64,000 nt of DNA from Ignavibacteriae bacterium HGW-Ignavibacteriae-3 (GTDB taxonomy: Bacteria; Bacteroidota; Ignavibacteria; Ignavibacteriales; Melioribacteraceae): NCBI GenBank assembly GCA_002839795.1, contig PGYS01000006.1, positions 1 through 64,000 on the forward strand, given 5' to 3'. Shown here one piece after another: positions 21,706-30,152 of this stretch (position 1 is its first letter; every line of letters begins with the position of its first letter). The notes under the pieces were generated by a model that had not been told where the DNA came from, made no database searches, and saw only the letters and a list, made by a program, of their open reading frames with translations. Position numbers and translations under genes: made by a program.

Positions 21706-21870
21706 AGATTAACAGAGCCACCTGGCGGATTCCTCCATAGGAGTCCCTTCGGGAGAACCGCAGACCTGCTCATTACCAAAGTGGTGACTAATGTATGGCT
21801 TTAAAACATGAATTAGGTTTCAAATGATTTGGATAGATGTTGTCGACAGGCATACCTAATCAGGAGGTAC
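21706..21870 (-). repeat. Tandem unit 2 (165 bp): tRNA-Thr 3'-half relic plus spacer
   Basis: Near-identical to unit 1. Confidence 0.9.
21716..21776 (-). pseudogene. Second tRNA-Thr 3'-half relic with the same 22-nt T-loop insertion (insert 21733-21754)
   Basis: Same insertion site and sequence as relic 1. Confidence 0.88.
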
Positions 21871-21880
21871 AGATTAACAG

Positions 21881-21954
21881 AGCCACCTGGCGGATTCGAA
21901 CCGCCGACCTGCTCATTACGAATGAGCTGCTCTACCAGCTGAGCTAAGGGGGCT
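21881..21954 (-). tRNA. tRNA-Thr(CGT)
   Basis: Cloverleaf on minus strand: D-arm GCTCAGCTGGTAGAGC, anticodon arm GCTCA-TTCGTAA-TGAGC, T-arm GGCGG-TTCGAAT-CCGCC; one acceptor mismatch. Confidence 0.93.
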
Positions 21955-22001
21955 TATGAAATTGCACACTATCCGGACTTAGAATCCGGACATCAGCATA
22001 G

Positions 22002-22097
22002 TTATCTCAATTTCTTTTTATGACGATTTTTTCTCAAACGTTTTTTACGCTTGTGCGTTGCCATTTTATGTCTTTTTCTTTTTCTACCGCAAGGCAT
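22002..22097 (-). CDS. AURKAIP1/COX24 (mS38-like) small basic ribosomal protein, 31 aa
   Basis: MPCGRKRKRHKMATHKRKKRLRKNRHKKKLR; strong AAGGAGGA Shine-Dalgarno upstream of ATG; absent from the ORF track because it is short. Confidence 0.85.
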   Translation of the reverse strand: MPCGRKRKRHKMATHKRKKRLRKNRHKKKLR

Positions 22098-22110
22098 CTA
22101 CATCCTCCTT

Positions 22111-22869
22111 CTAATGTGTTGTAAGTAATTCCTTTGCTTTTTGCCCGATCTCATTGTTCGGATTAATTTCAACCGCTTTGTTCCAATAAACTTTTGCCTT
22201 CTCGAAATTACCCGCGGTCATATTCACGATGCCCAGATTTAAATTTGCAATCTGATGCTTCGGATTTATTTTAATTGCCTTCTCCATAGCAGAGATAGCT
22301 TCCTTGTTTTTTCCTGTCTCGAAATAGCATACTCCCATATCGACAAGAACATCAGGATTTTTGGGATCTGTTTTCAAATACTGGATATATCTTTCAATTG
22401 CTTTTTCTTTCATTCCTGAATCGTTCAGAAGATGCGCAAGATGAAGCAAAGATTCTGTATCGTTCGGATTTTTATCAACCGTGGCTTGCAGATTATTTAT
22501 ATGCTGAAGATTATTAAGATCCACACCAGAATGAGGATTATCACCGGCTGCATTGGCGGTGATAGCAGAGGGGGTGGTATCAAGCACTCCCGATGCATAA
22601 ACAAGCAGCGCGCCTATCAGCAGTAAAGAAAAAAGCAAGTAAAAAAGTTTTGTAGAAGAAATCGAATTTGGTTTTGCGGTTTCCTCTTTTACTGCTGATT
22701 TTTTTTTCGAATTGTTGCGGAGATCAACATTTTTTTCAGAATTAGAAATATTTTCTTTTCCTTCCCTATCCGCGGCGGATTTTTTTGTACCGGTTACAGC
22801 TGCGCCGCATCCGGCACATACGGCAGTTTCCGCCATCAATTCATCCCCGCAAACCGAACATCTTAACAT
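22111..22869 (-). CDS. Zinc-ribbon plus TPR repeat membrane protein
   Basis: CSVCGDE...CAGCGA zinc ribbon, one TM, TPR repeats. Confidence 0.8.
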   Translation of the reverse strand: MLRCSVCGDELMAETAVCAGCGAAVTGTKKSAADREGKENISNSEKNVDLRNNSKKKSAVKEETAKPNSISSTKLFYLLFSLLLIGALLVYASGVLDTTPSAITANAAGDNPHSGVDLNNLQHINNLQATVDKNPNDTESLLHLAHLLNDSGMKEKAIERYIQYLKTDPKNPDVLVDMGVCYFETGKNKEAISAMEKAIKINPKHQIANLNLGIVNMTAGNFEKAKVYWNKAVEINPNNEIGQKAKELLTTH

Positions 22870-23196
22870 TTAATTCTCCTTTAGGTTATCCGGATTCTCT
22901 TCGTTTATATTTTCTTTCATCCCGGAGTCGACAGCGGCTTTGAAGTCCTTTGAAAATTTAAACATTGGGACATAGTGTTCACCAACATAAACTTTTTCAC
23001 CGGTTCTAGGATTACGCGCATACCTTGCATTCTTTTTCTTAACACGGTAACTTCCAAAACCTCTGATTTCAATACCTCTCCCATCGCGCAATGCGCCGAT
23101 AACAGTATTTAAAAATCCTTCTACTATTGCTTCCGTTTCCAGCTTAGTCATGCCGGTTCCGGATGCAATCTTTTCAACAATATCAGCCTTGGTCAT
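22870..23196 (-). CDS. HU/IHF family DNA-binding protein
   Basis: MTKADIVEKIASGTGMTKLETEAIVEGF...RGFGSYRVKKKNARYARNPRTGE; start moved from 23271 to the internal Met. Confidence 0.93.
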   Translation of the reverse strand: MTKADIVEKIASGTGMTKLETEAIVEGFLNTVIGALRDGRGIEIRGFGSYRVKKKNARYARNPRTGEKVYVGEHYVPMFKFSKDFKAAVDSGMKENINEENPDNLKEN

Positions 23197-23389
23197 CTCT
23201 AACCTCAAATTTTTAAGTGAGTTACAGATAAAAGTGGGCCGAAAAATATTAAAAAAAAGGGTTAAAACCAATTAATTCATCACTCAGACATTCTATTGGA
23301 GATTTACTATCTCATAAATTGATTTTTGCCTCATTTCAAGACATAATTTATCCTTAAGATCGTAATAGAATGCGAAAATAGAGCTGAAT

Positions 23390-24043
23390 GTGCCTTTTTT
23401 TGACTGGTACACTGTTTGTAATTATTTAGATAAATTTAGGGCAAATGTGATGACTCTATTACCGATTATATATACCAGTTTATTGATTTTCACGGCATTA
23501 TTTGTATTTGTTGTGCTTGTTTCATACATCTCTTACAAAACAAGAACGAGAAATAATTTGCCTCCTCATCATAAGCATTTGGATATTCGCGGTGATATGG
23601 TAGCCGTTCGGCCGGGCGCATATAGTAGAAATTATAACTCCAAACAGCTGTCTAACACTGTTCCAAGGATTATCAGTGAGCATAAAACCAAAATTAGCAC
23701 TACCCGTATGAATAATATTGATATGGGAAAATTGAGCAGTAACTACAATCTTGCCATTGATTTTATGAGACACAAAGAGGATTCCGCAAATGAAATGGAA
23801 AGAGCAAGATCAAAAAAGAAATCCCGCAGATTGGATTATAGAACCACTTCAATAAATGATCGTCTGGTTATAATGAACAATACCGAAAAGTTCAGAACAC
23901 CTTCACAAAATGAGGTCTATGAGGAAAAGCCCGGAAGACATTATACTAACCATAGCGAATTAAATGTACTAACTTATTACAGCGATAGGCCGGAGATGGA
24001 TTTCGCTGCGTTAGCCGCACCGCGGGTTAACCGTGCAATGTAA
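23390..24043 (+). CDS. Hypothetical single-TM protein with basic cytoplasmic tail
   Basis: N-terminal TM then hydrophilic tail; the true start may be the internal MTLLPI. Confidence 0.5.
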   Translation: MPFFDWYTVCNYLDKFRANVMTLLPIIYTSLLIFTALFVFVVLVSYISYKTRTRNNLPPHHKHLDIRGDMVAVRPGAYSRNYNSKQLSNTVPRIISEHKTKISTTRMNNIDMGKLSSNYNLAIDFMRHKEDSANEMERARSKKKSRRLDYRTTSINDRLVIMNNTEKFRTPSQNEVYEEKPGRHYTNHSELNVLTYYSDRPEMDFAALAAPRVNRAM

Positions 24044-24099
24044 CGTCGGATATAAATCTTCTAAATTGCCGGATTGATGATTATTTTATATTTTACACA

Positions 24100-24609
24100 A
24101 TGGAAATAATCCCCTTCATATTTACGGTCCTTGAAATTTTAATCGGATTGACTCTCCTTACCCTGGGCCTGTCATACATTATTAATAAAACTAAGCAGAA
24201 TAAGGAAGAAGAAATTCCTCAGAGGAGGGTAGTTTATAGCGAACCTTTAGCAGAACAAAATGCGGCTCCTCTTCTTGAGAATAATTTCAGAAAGCAGATA
24301 ATTGAAAGCGAAGACTCACTTTCTGCCGAAATGAAAAATCAGAAAGAAATAAAATCATCTAAAAAAATACACTCGAAAAAAAAACCTGAAATACGCGACG
24401 ATAATCCTATTATTCTCAATAAGCGCGTATCCGTAATGAAGAATCTTTTAAAGACAAGGACTGCCGATGAGCCGGCAAAATCCGTGAAAATTATTACAGA
24501 AAGACGCGATAATAGTCTCCGGGGTGATATTCTTGATAAATACATTGAAGAAGATAATAAAGATCTGTTCACACTTGATGTAAAAGAAAAAAAGAAGAAG
24601 ACCAAATAG
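24100..24609 (+). CDS. Hypothetical single-TM protein with highly charged tail
   Basis: N-terminal TM, Lys/Glu-rich tail. Confidence 0.5.
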   Translation: MEIIPFIFTVLEILIGLTLLTLGLSYIINKTKQNKEEEIPQRRVVYSEPLAEQNAAPLLENNFRKQIIESEDSLSAEMKNQKEIKSSKKIHSKKKPEIRDDNPIILNKRVSVMKNLLKTRTADEPAKSVKIITERRDNSLRGDILDKYIEEDNKDLFTLDVKEKKKKTK

Positions 24610-24667
24610 TCCCACTCCCAAAGATGATCCCGGTAATTAATTAATTTTCCAACTTCATCGTTTAATA

Positions 24668-25249
24668 ATGAAATCAAATAAAATCCTTTATATCAAGAAC
24701 ATGGTCTGCAACAGATGTATTAAGGTTGTAGGTGAAGAGTTTGACAAGCTGGGAATTGCTACCAGAAGCATTTCGCTTGGTGAAGTCGAAACTGAACAAT
24801 CTGCTGAAAATCTCCCTCTCGGAAAAATAAAAGAAGTCCTCGCAGTTAACGGGTTCGAACTCATAGAAGATAAAAAAGCCAGGCTGATCGAAAGAATTAA
24901 AAAATTTATTATAAAAATTATTTACGAAGAAAATTCCAATATTTCCGAAAATCATAAGTTTTCCATTCTGATTGAGAAGGAACTTGGATTGGATTACAAT
25001 TATTTGAGCAGTTTATTCTCCTCCCGGGAAAGCATCACGATTGAGCAGTATATTATTCTGCAAAAAATTGAACACGCGAAAGAATTATTAAAATACGGCG
25101 AGTTAACTCTTAGTGAAATTGCCTACAAATTAGGATACAGCAGCGTCCAGCATTTATCGAGTCAATTCAAAAAGACAACAGGATTTACCGCAAGTCAATT
25201 CAAGGTAATGACTGAAAATATGCGTAAACCGCTCGATAAAATTCACTGA
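24668..25249 (+). CDS. AraC-type HTH regulator with HMA-like N-terminal domain
   Basis: N-term YIKNMVCNRCIKVV (CxxC), C-term AraC HTH (LTLSEIAYKLGYSSVQHLSSQFKKTTGFTASQFK); adjacent to copZ/copA. Confidence 0.85.
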   Translation: MKSNKILYIKNMVCNRCIKVVGEEFDKLGIATRSISLGEVETEQSAENLPLGKIKEVLAVNGFELIEDKKARLIERIKKFIIKIIYEENSNISENHKFSILIEKELGLDYNYLSSLFSSRESITIEQYIILQKIEHAKELLKYGELTLSEIAYKLGYSSVQHLSSQFKKTTGFTASQFKVMTENMRKPLDKIH

Positions 25250-25285
25250 ATTGCCATCCTCCCCTCTTTGAGACTGTCTATATAA

Positions 25286-25329
25286 AATTGTATAACTTTT
25301 TTAAGTAATTGTATAACGGTTACAACCGT
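25286..25329 (+). promoter_or_regulatory. Putative AraC-type operator: direct repeat AATTGTATAAC at 21-bp spacing plus dyad ACGGT-TACA-ACCGT
   Basis: AATTGTATAAC at 25286-25296 and 25307-25317; dyad 25316-25329; between the regulator and copZ. Confidence 0.55.
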
Positions 25330-25369
25330 AATGATGTTATTTTAAATTGTCCAATAAAAGGAGTTATAA

Positions 25370-25570
25370 ATGACAACTATGGAATTTAAAATTGAAGGAA
25401 TGAGCTGCGGTCATTGCGTAATGGCAGTAAAAAAAGAATTATCTAAACTCAGCCTTGAATCGGCAGAAGTTGAAATCGGTTCGGCGAAAGTAACGTTTGA
25501 TGAATCGGCGGTTGATTCAGTCAAAATCGAAGAAGCTATTTCCGAAGCGGGATATAAAGTGATTAAATAG
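25370..25570 (+). CDS. copZ: Copper chaperone, HMA domain
   Basis: EGMSCGHCVMAVKKEL. Confidence 0.88.
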   Translation: MTTMEFKIEGMSCGHCVMAVKKELSKLSLESAEVEIGSAKVTFDESAVDSVKIEEAISEAGYKVIK

Positions 25571-25582
25571 AAAGGACGTGTA

Positions 25583-27814
25583 ATGAAAAAGATTGATATT
25601 CCTGTTGAAGGCATGACTTGCGCCAGCTGCGTTACCAGGGTAGAAAAGATAATAGGGAAATTCGAAGGTGTAAGAAATGTAAACGTTAATCTTGCTTCGG
25701 AACGTGTATCATTTGAAGTTGAAAATGATAACTTTGATTTGGAATCCGTTGCAGAGGCAGTTCAGGATTACGGTTATAAATTAAAACTGGATAGCTCAGC
25801 TGATAAAATCCGGTATTTATCGAGTGATGGGTCGCCGCTTAAGGAAAAGGATGAATACTTTGAAGAGATTAAGAAAGATTTTTTTCTTTCGCTCATCCTT
25901 ACAATTCCTCTTTTTACCATTAGTATGCTCGGTGATTATTCTTTCTTCCAAAGCCTCTGGCCGTTTTCTGTTGATTACACTAATAAAATATTATTAATCC
26001 TTACAACCCCGATAATCTTTGTCGCTGGTAAAAGATTTTTCAAAATATTCTGGTCAAACCTTAAACATTTTTCCGCCGAAATGAATTCACTTGTGGCAAT
26101 AGGAAGCGGTGCGGCTTACGGTTATAGTACGGTTGCAACTCTCTTTCCCGAAACTGTTTCACTTCACGGAGATTTGCCGCACGTCTATTTTGAAACAGCG
26201 GGAGTTATAATTACCCTCATTCTTATGGGAAAACTTCTGGAACACAACGCTAAAAGAAAAACCAATTCCGCTATAAAAAAACTGATGGAATTGAAGCCCA
26301 AAACTGCAAGAATTCTGGTCGGAGAAATAGAAACCGAAATTCAAATTTCTGAGTTGAAAACCGGCGATATTATCGTAATCAGACCGGGGGATAAGATTCC
26401 TGCCGACGGAATAATTAATTGGGGCAGTTCAGCGATAGATGAGGCAATGATTACCGGAGAGAGCATACCGGTTGAAAAAAATATCGGTTCAAAGGTTATC
26501 AGCGGCACTATCAATATAAACGGCGCGTTTAATTTTAAAGTGACCGAAGCCGGAGATAATACCGTTCTGGCTCAGATTATACGGCTCGTTGAGCAGGCGC
26601 AATCCTCTAAACCGCCAATCCAAAAAATGGTGGATAAAATCGCTTCTGTCTTTGTACCGGTAGTTGTGCTGTTTGCTATAGCAATATTTGTTGTCTGGTT
26701 ACTTATCGGCGGAGATAATTCCTTCAGTACAGCATTAATCAATTTTGTTGCCGTCCTGATAATTGCATGCCCTTGCGCGCTTGGACTGGCAACACCAACA
26801 GCAATTATAGTCGGAAGCGGTCTCGGTGCGTCGAATGGTATTCTGATACGTAACGGGGAAAGTCTTGAACTTGCTCAAAAGATTACTACAATTATTTTTG
26901 ATAAGACAGGCACACTCACCGAAGGAAAACCTGCGGTAACTGAAATTCTTCCTATGAATATTTCAGAAGATGAACTGCTTCAGCTCTGCGCTTCTCTTGA
27001 GTCGCAATCGGGACATCCGATAGCAGCGGCTATTGTAGAAGCTGCCAAATCAAAAAATATTTCTTTATCAAAACCGGAATCTTTTCAGAATTTATCCGGA
27101 TTCGGTTTAACAGGGATTGTTGAAGAGAAAGCGATAATTTCCGGAAACCTTAATCTGATGAGTGAGTATTCGATTAAAGTTGATAAAGCAGGAAAACAGT
27201 TTGAAGATTTATCAGCGGGTGGTAAAACTGTTATTTACATAGCGATCGATGGCGAGCTGAAAGGAATGATCGCGATTGAGGATAAATTGAAAGAGACTTC
27301 AGTCAAAGCAATTGAAGAATTAAACAGAATGGATATTAAAACTGTAATGCTTACCGGTGATAACAAAAGCACAGCTGAATCAATTGCACGTAAGGTAGGA
27401 ATTTCTGACTTCAGAGCGGAAGTTTTACCGGAGGGAAAAGCCAATATTGTTAAAGAATTTCAGAGCAAAGGAGAAGTGGTTGCTATGGTGGGCGACGGCA
27501 TTAACGACTCGCCGGCACTTGCTCAAGCAGATGTAGGAATCGCTATAGGGACGGGAACTGATGTAGCAATTGAAACTGCACAGATAACTCTGGTACAGGG
27601 AAATTTACTAAGTGTTTCAAAAGCAATTAACCTTTCACGTTACACCATTAGAACAATTAAACAGAATTTATTCTGGGCCTTCATTTATAATACGGTTGGA
27701 ATTCCGCTGGCTGCGATGGGGTTGCTGAATCCGATGATCGGAGCTTTGGCAATGTCATTAAGTTCAGTATCTGTTGTAAGTAATTCATTACGTCTAAAAA
27801 GGACTAAACTATAA
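25583..27814 (+). CDS. copA: Cu(+)-exporting P1B-ATPase
   Basis: HMA GMTCASC, TGES, CPCALGLATP, DKTGTLTEG, GDGINDSPAL. Confidence 0.95.
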   Translation: MKKIDIPVEGMTCASCVTRVEKIIGKFEGVRNVNVNLASERVSFEVENDNFDLESVAEAVQDYGYKLKLDSSADKIRYLSSDGSPLKEKDEYFEEIKKDFFLSLILTIPLFTISMLGDYSFFQSLWPFSVDYTNKILLILTTPIIFVAGKRFFKIFWSNLKHFSAEMNSLVAIGSGAAYGYSTVATLFPETVSLHGDLPHVYFETAGVIITLILMGKLLEHNAKRKTNSAIKKLMELKPKTARILVGEIETEIQISELKTGDIIVIRPGDKIPADGIINWGSSAIDEAMITGESIPVEKNIGSKVISGTININGAFNFKVTEAGDNTVLAQIIRLVEQAQSSKPPIQKMVDKIASVFVPVVVLFAIAIFVVWLLIGGDNSFSTALINFVAVLIIACPCALGLATPTAIIVGSGLGASNGILIRNGESLELAQKITTIIFDKTGTLTEGKPAVTEILPMNISEDELLQLCASLESQSGHPIAAAIVEAAKSKNISLSKPESFQNLSGFGLTGIVEEKAIISGNLNLMSEYSIKVDKAGKQFEDLSAGGKTVIYIAIDGELKGMIAIEDKLKETSVKAIEELNRMDIKTVMLTGDNKSTAESIARKVGISDFRAEVLPEGKANIVKEFQSKGEVVAMVGDGINDSPALAQADVGIAIGTGTDVAIETAQITLVQGNLLSVSKAINLSRYTIRTIKQNLFWAFIYNTVGIPLAAMGLLNPMIGALAMSLSSVSVVSNSLRLKRTKL

Positions 27815-27818
27815 AATT

Positions 27819-27846
27819 GTAAAGACGCGCCATGGCGCGTCTCTAC
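27819..27846. repeat. Palindromic repeat GTAAAGACGCGCCATGGCGCGTCTCTAC
   Basis: 28-bp palindrome with one mismatched pair, 5 bp after the copA stop. Confidence 0.85.
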
Positions 27847-27858
27847 AGAGGGAAGCAT

Positions 27859-28221
27859 ATGAAAAAATACGAACTGCAGACAAAGCCATTCATCGTTCCA
27901 ACAAACGACGGTAAATTAATTGAAGAGCATTTTGGGAAAGCCAGCATTGAGATCGGCGATTACAGTTTCGCTCACATGATCGCTCCTCCGGGATGGTCGG
28001 AACCATTCCAGACGCCCGAGTTTGATGAGATCACTTATGTCTTCAGCGGTAAGAAAAAATTTGAGGTTGATGGAGAGGAGATAATCTTAAAAAATAATCA
28101 ATCAATTTGCATCAGAAAGGGCAGTCGCGTACGGTATTCAAATCCTTTCGATCAGCCGTGTGAATATGTTTCAGTTTGTGTCCCGGCTTTTACGATTGAT
28201 AGGGTGAAAAGAGAAGAATAA
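27859..28221 (+). CDS. Cupin-domain protein
   Basis: Cupin-like (PPGWSEPFQTPEFDEITYVFSGKKKFEVDGEE); start moved to the ATG outside the palindrome. Confidence 0.8.
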   Translation: MKKYELQTKPFIVPTNDGKLIEEHFGKASIEIGDYSFAHMIAPPGWSEPFQTPEFDEITYVFSGKKKFEVDGEEIILKNNQSICIRKGSRVRYSNPFDQPCEYVSVCVPAFTIDRVKREE

Positions 28222-28287
28222 ATATCCAATAGAACACAGATCGTCATGATTGGTTATGATTAATCTTAAAAGATCATAATCTGCCTG

Positions 28288-28392
28288 TCGTCGAGGACCA
28301 TTCCTCGACGATAAATGTAGAAGACATTAATAACAATCCTTTGAGAGATCTAATCCAGCCCAATTTCATTCGTCAGGGAGTGATCCCTGACG
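28288..28392. repeat. Dispersed repeat copy A (two palindromes plus conserved core)
   Basis: TCGTCGAGG...CCTCGACGA; core TTTGAGAGATCTAATCCAGCCCAATTTC; CGTCAGGGA-gtga-TCCCTGACG. Confidence 0.85.
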
Positions 28393-28413
28393 TCCAGAGA
28401 CATGTACATTGCA

Positions 28414-28638
28414 TCATTCATATTTTGATTTTGCTTCTTTAATGACAAGATCGGCCGATCTTCTTTCTGTGTGACCGATCTTCAATTGCTTGTACCGTTC
28501 TTCAACTTCAGCCTGCCAGATTTTGTCCATGTTTTGAATCTCATCGGAATCGATACTTTCAAGAAGCATAAATGATAGTTCAGCTCTCTCTTTTGGAGAT
28601 AAAGCCAGTGCTGCTTTTTCTATTTCTTTAATACTCAT
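28414..28638 (-). CDS. Addiction module (Unstab_antitox-like) antitoxin, orphan
   Basis: SIKEIEKAALALSPKERAELSFMLLESID; no toxin ORF adjacent. Confidence 0.75.
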   Translation of the reverse strand: MSIKEIEKAALALSPKERAELSFMLLESIDSDEIQNMDKIWQAEVEERYKQLKIGHTERRSADLVIKEAKSKYE

Positions 28639-28698
28639 TTATTGTCCGGATTAATTTCAATTAAATATCTTAAATAGATTTTTAATACGCAAACGCAA

Positions 28699-28791
28699 CC
28701 ATTCCTCGACGATTTTTGCAAGGCTTTAATGACAATTCTTTGAGAGTTCTATTCCAGCCCAATTTCTTACGTCAGGGAATGGTCCCTGACG
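28699..28791. repeat. Dispersed repeat copy B
   Basis: Same orientation and core as copy A: CCATTCCTCGACGA...TTTGAGAGTTCTATTCCAGCCCAATTTC...CGTCAGGGAatggTCCCTGACG. Confidence 0.85.
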
Positions 28792-28814
28792 GCCGAAATA
28801 GAAAAGGATTATAA

Positions 28815-28839
28815 TTCCCCTCCTTTCAAAGGAGGGGAA
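28815..28839. terminator. Strong hairpin TTCCCCTCCTTTcAAAGGAGGGGAA downstream of the guaB-like gene
   Basis: Perfect 12-bp arms; no clear T-tract. Confidence 0.5.
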
Positions 28840-28846
28840 CTGAATT

Positions 28847-29863
28847 TTATTTTCGCGGGAGTCTTTCCAGGTATGAACTTGTGCTAAGCACGGCAAATGT
28901 ATTTATCTTCTTTAATTCATCGAGCGATTCGCAGTTAAGATAGCTCATTGAGCTTTTCAGTCCATCGGAGATAGCGTTAACAACACTTCTGACTGTACCT
29001 TTATACGGAACCATTGTCTCCTCCCCTTCGATGAACTCACCCTTCATCTTTACGCCGAATGATGCCGAACCCCGGTACTTCTTAAATAACTGATCGTTGT
29101 ATTTTATTACTTCACCGGGAGTTTCTTTTGTTCCGGCAAGCATTCTTCCGAGCATTACGGCATCCGCTCCCGCAGCCAATGCTTTGGCAACGTCGCCCGC
29201 ACTTTTAATTCCACCATCGGCTATCAATTCTATCTTTAATTTTTCTTCCTCACGGACGAAATATGTATCGATTACTGATGCGACCTGTCCTATTCCAATG
29301 CCCGTTTGAACAGATGTTGTACACACGCTTCCGCCTCCGATACCGATTCTTACAGCGTCGGCGCCGGCATCAACAAGCTGCCGCAAAGTTCCGCCGTGCG
29401 CTATATTTCCCACTATCACTTTAACTTTGTATTTTTTCTTTATCTCCTCACATTTTTGTAAAACGTGGGCGTTATTCGCGTTTGCCGTATCAATACATAC
29501 GATCAAATTGTTAGCGGCTATCTTCTCAAGCAGTTCATCTTCGGCGGTCAAACTAACTGAGACGGCCTGGATCCCCTCGATCACATTCCCGTTTGAGAAT
29601 AGTTCAGTTAGAGATGAATCGAATCTGTTTACTATTCCTATGCATCCGGAATTGGTAAGTTCCTTTGCCATGGCTATCCCGGTAACAGTATCCATCGGAC
29701 TTGATATAACCGGAACTGCCAATTCCTTTCCTAAAAATTTTGATTTAATATTTACTTCGGATCTTGTCTTGACCCGCGATACCTGTGTTGGGATCAGGCT
29801 AATATCGTCATAAGTAAGTGATAGTGAATAGCTGTTCAATTCATGTTTAGTGTAAATTTTCAT
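28847..29863 (-). CDS. IMP dehydrogenase/GMP reductase family protein
   Basis: TYDDISLIPTQ, GIGGGSVCTTSVQTGIG (catalytic Cys loop), no CBS insert; GuaB versus GuaC not resolved. Confidence 0.88.
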   Translation of the reverse strand: MKIYTKHELNSYSLSLTYDDISLIPTQVSRVKTRSEVNIKSKFLGKELAVPVISSPMDTVTGIAMAKELTNSGCIGIVNRFDSSLTELFSNGNVIEGIQAVSVSLTAEDELLEKIAANNLIVCIDTANANNAHVLQKCEEIKKKYKVKVIVGNIAHGGTLRQLVDAGADAVRIGIGGGSVCTTSVQTGIGIGQVASVIDTYFVREEEKLKIELIADGGIKSAGDVAKALAAGADAVMLGRMLAGTKETPGEVIKYNDQLFKKYRGSASFGVKMKGEFIEGEETMVPYKGTVRSVVNAISDGLKSSMSYLNCESLDELKKINTFAVLSTSSYLERLPRK

Positions 29864-30152
29864 TTAATTCTCCATTTAGGTGGAAGAGTATTTGTTGGAA
29901 AAAGCCGATATATTTTTTGTCACGTCGATCACGCTCATGGAACCATCTGTGGTTTAAGATTTCTCAGTCGTTCCACTTCTTCGAAATGACAGTTTAATAT
30001 TTTTTAGATGTTTGTATTTATTAACCAAATATTTCCGGAGTTGAATCTATGCAATTTTCCCGTTCAAATCTTCTCCCTTATAAAAAATTCTGCTATACTT
30101 TTTATAAATAGATGATTTCCATATCTTGGCACAAACTTTTTAAGGAATACTG

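Noticed and set aside
21542-21870. Tandem 165-bp units as CRISPR or riboswitch array
   Set aside because: Unit length, tRNA homology and absence of spacers exclude CRISPR; explained by tRNA relics.
21968-21990. TCCGGA-CTTAGAA-TCCGGA hairpin between tRNA-Thr and the COX24-like gene
   Set aside because: Short, self-palindromic arms and no T-tract; could be chance or a processing site.
22870-23271. Extended 133-aa form of HU
   Set aside because: The N-terminal 25 aa are not HU-like; internal Met MTKADIV is the standard start.
27832-27858. Upstream start of the cupin ORF in the track
   Set aside because: The ATG is the centre of a palindrome; the downstream ATG at 27859 fits better.
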